This document shows positions 14,452 to 17,643 of a stretch of DNA of 17,643 nt, one piece after another. The translations under genes were made by a program, and so were the position numbers. Every line of letters begins with the position of its first letter. The stretch's first letter is position 1. The stretch is from Micrococcales bacterium. Its GTDB lineage: Bacteria; Actinomycetota; Actinomycetes; Actinomycetales; Dermatophilaceae. The stretch spans positions 1 to 17,643 of the forward strand of contig JAKDLQ010000014.1 of the NCBI GenBank assembly GCA_030452775.1, in the 5' to 3' direction. A model generated the notes under the pieces. That model did not search any database, was not told the DNA's origin, and was given only the letters and a program-made list of their open reading frames with translations.

Positions 14452-14598
14452 GACGCCGGCGCGCTCGATCCGAGTGCGGCAACTGGGACTTCCCGTCATC
14501 GACCTGCGACCTGGAGACGACGCGCAAGGTTGGTCCACTACGTGCTCACACCGGTGGCCGGTATCTCACCTTGAGCGTGAGGGCGGCCCCTGGCGCCG

Positions 14599-17565
14599 TC
14601 ACCGGCGCTCGTCGTGTAGGTCCCTGCGCCCCGATGCGTCCTCGAAGTGCTCGCCGTCGTCGCGCGCGGTCGAGTCCTGGTCGTCCGGCGGCCGTCGCCG
14701 TGCCGGCACCTCGGTCGTCGCCTCGCGCTCGCGCTGCTCACCGTGCTCGACGACAAGGGAGGCGGTGCGCCGCGCGGGAGGGCTGCCGTCCGCGCCGTCT
14801 GCGTCGTCGTCGTCAGCCTGGCCGTATGCCGCTGTGCCTGCGTGCGCGGGCGGCTCCACTATGGCGGCCGGCGGGGCGTACGGGCCCTCCTCCGCGCTCG
14901 GCTGGGCAGGACTCAGGACGTCCTCCCCGCGCAGCAGAGCAAGCGTCTGTGGAAGGTCATCCGCACGGACCAGGACGTCCCGGGCCTTGCTCCCCTCGCT
15001 CGGACCGACGATGCCGCGTGACTCGAGCAGATCCATGAGGCGACCGGCTTTGGCGAAGCCGACGCGCAGCTTGCGCTGGAGCATCGACGTCGAGCCGAAC
15101 TGCGTCGTGACGACGAGCTCGGTGGCCTGCAGCAGCACGTCGAGGTCATCGCCGATGTCGTCGTCGATCTGCTTCTTCGGCGCCACGACGGTGACGTCTT
15201 CGACGTAGTTGGGCTTCAGCTGGGTGGTGACGAACTTCACGACCTCATGGATCTCCGACTCGTTCACCCACGCCCCCTGCACCCGCATCGGCTTGCTGGC
15301 GCCCATCGGCAGGAACAGCGCGTCACCCTGACCGATCAGCTTCTCGGCACCGGGCTGGTCGAGCACGACCCGCGAGTCGGCCAGCGAGCTCGTCGCGAAC
15401 GCCATCCGCGACGGGATGTTGGCCTTGATCAGGCCGGTGACGACATCGACCGACGGGCGCTGGGTGGCCAGCACGAGGTGGATGCCGGCCGCGCGCGCCA
15501 GCTGGGTGATGCGCACGATCGACTCCTCGACGTCGCGCGGGGCCACCATCATCAGGTCGGCCAGCTCGTCGACGACGACGAGCAGGTAGGGGTAGGTCGT
15601 CAGCTGGCGCTCCGAGCCGGGCAGCGGCTTGACCTTGCCCGCCCGCACGGCCTTGTTGAAGTCGTCGAGGTGCTTGAAACCGAAGGCGGCCAGGTCGTCG
15701 TACCGCTGGTCCATCTCCTTGACGACCCACGAGAGCGCCTCGGCGGCCTTCTTGGGGTTGGTGATGATCGGGGTGATCAGGTGCGGGATGCCCTCGTAGG
15801 CCGTCAGCTCGACCCGCTTGGGGTCGACGAGGATCATTCGCACCTCCTCGGGCGTCGAGCGCATCAGGATCGAGGTGATCATCGAGTTGACGAAGGACGA
15901 CTTTCCCGAGCCGGTGGCGCCGGCGACGAGCAGGTGCGGCATCTTGGCGAGGTTGGCGATGACGTAGGCGCCCTCGACGTCCTTGCCGACGCCCATCACC
16001 ATCGGGTGCTCGTTGCTGCGGGCCGTGTGGCTGCGCAGCACGTCACCGAGGGCGACGTTCTCACGGTCGAGGTTGGGGATCTCGATGCCGATGGCCGACT
16101 TGCCGGGGATCGGGCTGAGGATGCGCACGTCCGCCGAGGCGACGGCATACGCGATGTTCTTCGACAGCGCGGTGACCCGCTCGACCTTGGTGCCCGTTCC
16201 GAGCTCGACCTCGTAGCGGGTGACCGTGGGTCCGCGGGTGAAGCCGGTGACGGCTGCGTCGATGTCGAACTGGTCGAAGACGTTGGTCAGCGACTCGACG
16301 ACGCGGTCGTTCGTCGCGCTCCTGGTCTTGTGCGGCGCCCCCGGGGTGAGCATCGCCTGATCCGGCAGTCGGTAGGTGATGTCGCCACTCAGGGGCAACT
16401 GCTCGACGCGGGCCGGCGGAGCGGAGATCGGTGGCGGAGCGAGCTCGGTGGCGGCTCCAGGCGTCGTCGGGGCGGACGCGGCGCCCGTGTCGGGGGCGCC
16501 GTGAGTGCGTGGGTCGGTGGCGTCGACGACGGGCGTGTCCTGCGTGGCATCGGGTCCTGCGGCGGCGCCACCGGGGCGAGGTGCGAGAACGCCCGGGGCC
16601 GTGGCCCGCTTCTGACCGGGGCGCGGGCCTGGCCGGGAGGCGCGTTCGGCGGCCTCGGTCTCGGCCGCCTTGCGGAAGGCCTCGTCGCCGTCCCGCTCGG
16701 CGCCGAGGTCGACGGCGTGGCGCCCGCGAGGGCGCTTGATCACGGTCGTGGCGTCGGGATCCGCGGCGCCGGGGCCTGCGGCGTCCTGGCCGTCCTCGCC
16801 TGCGCTCGCGCTAGGCCTCTTGAGGACGAGATCGCGTAGTTGGCGACATCGTGCCGGGATCATGTTGACGGGAGTTGCCGTGACGACGAGCAGCCCGAAG
16901 ACCCCGAGCAGCGACAACAGCGCGACCGCGCCGTAGACGGAGATGGCGGCGGCGATCGGACTTGACGCGAGGAAGCCGATGATCCCACCTGCTGCTCGCA
17001 TCCCGTCGGCTCCGTCCGGAGGGGTGGGGATGCCGGCCGCGATGTGTGCCAGGCCGCATGCGGCGAAGGTCAGGGCGGTCGTGCCGACGATGAGCCGATT
17101 GGTCCCGACCTCGTTGCGGGGGGCGCGCAGCAGGCGCACCCCCAGTGCGAGCAGGACGAGGGGCACGGCATACGCCACCAGTCCGAAGGTTCCCGCGAAG
17201 ATCGCGTGGACGACCTGACCGAAGGTGCCCTGCACCCCCCACCACTCCCGTGAGGCGACGATGACCGACAGCGCGATGAGCGCGAACCCGAGCCCGTCGC
17301 GACGGTGCTCCGCCTCGAGTTCGACGGCGCTGTTGCCGACGCGTCGCACCGCGCCCCCGGCGACGTGCGAGACCCCCATCCAGGTGTTGCGGACCGCACG
17401 AAGCGGGAAGGGCAGCCCGCCGCCCTTGGCCCTCCTCGACCGGGGTGAACGGGCCGGCTGTTTGCGCTGGGCAGGGCGGCTCGATCGGGCGGCCGGCGGG
17501 CGTGAGGATCTGCCCTTGCTCGCCGAGCTCGAGCGGGCGCTGTTCGTGGACGGTCGGGTCGCCAT
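14599..17565 (-). CDS. ftsK: DNA translocase FtsK (SpoIIIE family)
   Basis: This 988-residue septal DNA pump clears chromosome termini during division. A very basic Ser/Arg/Pro-rich N-terminus (1-70) precedes four transmembrane helices (about 91-107, 117-143, 158-178 and 200-230). A low-complexity linker follows (about 250-390), then the motor with Walker A GATGSGKS at 549-556 and Walker B LLVVVDELAD at 661-670, and the FtsK signature ATQRPSVDVVTGLIKANIPSR. The winged-helix gamma domain, which reads DNA orientation motifs, is at about 808-870. A further 115 or so acidic then charged residues follow it. The ATG at 17565 is chosen; it lacks a ribosome binding site but TACGTT ends 6 bases upstream. 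A TTG at 17583 with AGGGGGGA before it is an alternative giving 994 residues. A small hairpin (14593-14608) spans the stop codon. Confidence 0.95.
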   Translation of the reverse strand: MATRPSTNSARSSSASKGRSSRPPAARSSRPAQRKQPARSPRSRRAKGGGLPFPLRAVRNTWMGVSHVAGGAVRRVGNSAVELEAEHRRDGLGFALIALSVIVASREWWGVQGTFGQVVHAIFAGTFGLVAYAVPLVLLALGVRLLRAPRNEVGTNRLIVGTTALTFAACGLAHIAAGIPTPPDGADGMRAAGGIIGFLASSPIAAAISVYGAVALLSLLGVFGLLVVTATPVNMIPARCRQLRDLVLKRPSASAGEDGQDAAGPGAADPDATTVIKRPRGRHAVDLGAERDGDEAFRKAAETEAAERASRPGPRPGQKRATAPGVLAPRPGGAAAGPDATQDTPVVDATDPRTHGAPDTGAASAPTTPGAATELAPPPISAPPARVEQLPLSGDITYRLPDQAMLTPGAPHKTRSATNDRVVESLTNVFDQFDIDAAVTGFTRGPTVTRYEVELGTGTKVERVTALSKNIAYAVASADVRILSPIPGKSAIGIEIPNLDRENVALGDVLRSHTARSNEHPMVMGVGKDVEGAYVIANLAKMPHLLVAGATGSGKSSFVNSMITSILMRSTPEEVRMILVDPKRVELTAYEGIPHLITPIITNPKKAAEALSWVVKEMDQRYDDLAAFGFKHLDDFNKAVRAGKVKPLPGSERQLTTYPYLLVVVDELADLMMVAPRDVEESIVRITQLARAAGIHLVLATQRPSVDVVTGLIKANIPSRMAFATSSLADSRVVLDQPGAEKLIGQGDALFLPMGASKPMRVQGAWVNESEIHEVVKFVTTQLKPNYVEDVTVVAPKKQIDDDIGDDLDVLLQATELVVTTQFGSTSMLQRKLRVGFAKAGRLMDLLESRGIVGPSEGSKARDVLVRADDLPQTLALLRGEDVLSPAQPSAEEGPYAPPAAIVEPPAHAGTAAYGQADDDDADGADGSPPARRTASLVVEHGEQREREATTEVPARRRPPDDQDSTARDDGEHFEDASGRRDLHDERR

Positions 17566-17571
17566 GATGGC

Positions 17572-17577
17572 AACGTA
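17572..17577 (-). promoter_or_regulatory. Candidate -10 element of ftsK (leaderless type)
   Basis: TACGTT on the minus strand is followed by 6 bases and the ATG at 17565. It fits TANNNT with leaderless spacing. It competes with the view that translation starts at the TTG at 17583, in which case this hexamer would be coding. Confidence 0.35.
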
Positions 17578-17621
17578 CGTCAATCCCCCCTAGAAGACAC
17601 GCGTCACACGCGCAACACCAC

Positions 17622-17642
17622 CGAATGGCCCCGCCATCCACA
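17622..17642 (+). repeat. Third, diverged copy of the 21-base edge motif
   Basis: The core TGGCCCCGCCATCCACA (17626-17642) matches the two left-end copies at 15 of 17 core positions. Here the sequence also contains the palindrome ATGGC-CCC-GCCAT. It lies upstream of ftsK and would be oriented toward whatever gene lies beyond the right edge. Confidence 0.6.
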
Positions 17643-17643
17643 C

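Noticed and set aside
14550..14581. Inverted repeats ACCGG-TGG-CCGGT and CTCAC...GTGAG as an ftsK terminator
   Set aside because: Stems are only 5 base pairs, with no T tract, and are weaker than other hairpins in the window.
1367..17174. Octamer GGCATACG as an FtsK-orienting (KOPS-like) sequence, suggested by two copies inside ftsK
   Set aside because: The copies split 4:3 between strands, whereas KOPS-type motifs are strongly strand-biased.

Overview
The window looks like a stretch of conserved chromosomal core from a high-GC actinobacterium. It carries the actinobacterial neighbourhood ftsK ... rimO-pgsA-cinA-clgR ... DUF3046-recA-recX-miaB ... miaA-dapF, with G/C-rich third codon positions throughout. 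Family is an inference from gene order and sequence style: Micrococcales, probably the Intrasporangiaceae/Dermatophilaceae group. I see no rRNA, tRNA, CRISPR array, insertion sequence, prophage or biosynthetic cluster. No stretch longer than about 220 bases lacks a gene.

All genes are on the minus strand except the first (a methyltransferase, 145-756) and a DUF3352 membrane-anchored protein (7805-9514). Read in the direction of transcription (right to left), the order is as follows. ftsK is the chromosome translocase. A six-helix channel-like membrane protein with a degenerate selectivity filter follows. rimO-pgsA-cinA are tightly linked, with a 4-base overlap between rimO and pgsA. clgR sits with a cytoplasmic class A beta-lactamase-like protein. 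The plus-strand DUF3352 gene converges on that pair. Next come a DUF3046 protein, a macro-domain ADP-ribose hydrolase, recA-recX, miaB, and def-miaA-dapF, which are almost contiguous. The leftmost gene, an RsmC-like methyltransferase, converges on dapF.

The region mixes DNA repair and segregation (recA, recX, ftsK), translation-apparatus modification (miaA, miaB, rimO, def and probably the methyltransferase), envelope and lysine/peptidoglycan precursor synthesis (pgsA, dapF), and proteostasis control (clgR). The control region of recA is readable: a perfect palindromic LexA box (6742-6755) and, closer to the gene, a near-perfect PafBC-type (RecA-NDp) promoter (6652-6674). This implies dual DNA-damage control.

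I found no wholly new multi-gene system. The most noteworthy signals are: an octamer, GGCATACG/CGTATGCC, present seven times, far above a rough expectation, and maintained inside genes by rare codons; a 21-base motif repeated twice at the left edge and once at the right edge; a macro-domain gene placed directly upstream of recA; a ClgR-linked, cytoplasmic beta-lactamase fold with altered active-site motifs; a channel with a non-canonical filter; and several start codons that sit 6-8 bases after a -10-like hexamer, suggesting leaderless mRNAs.
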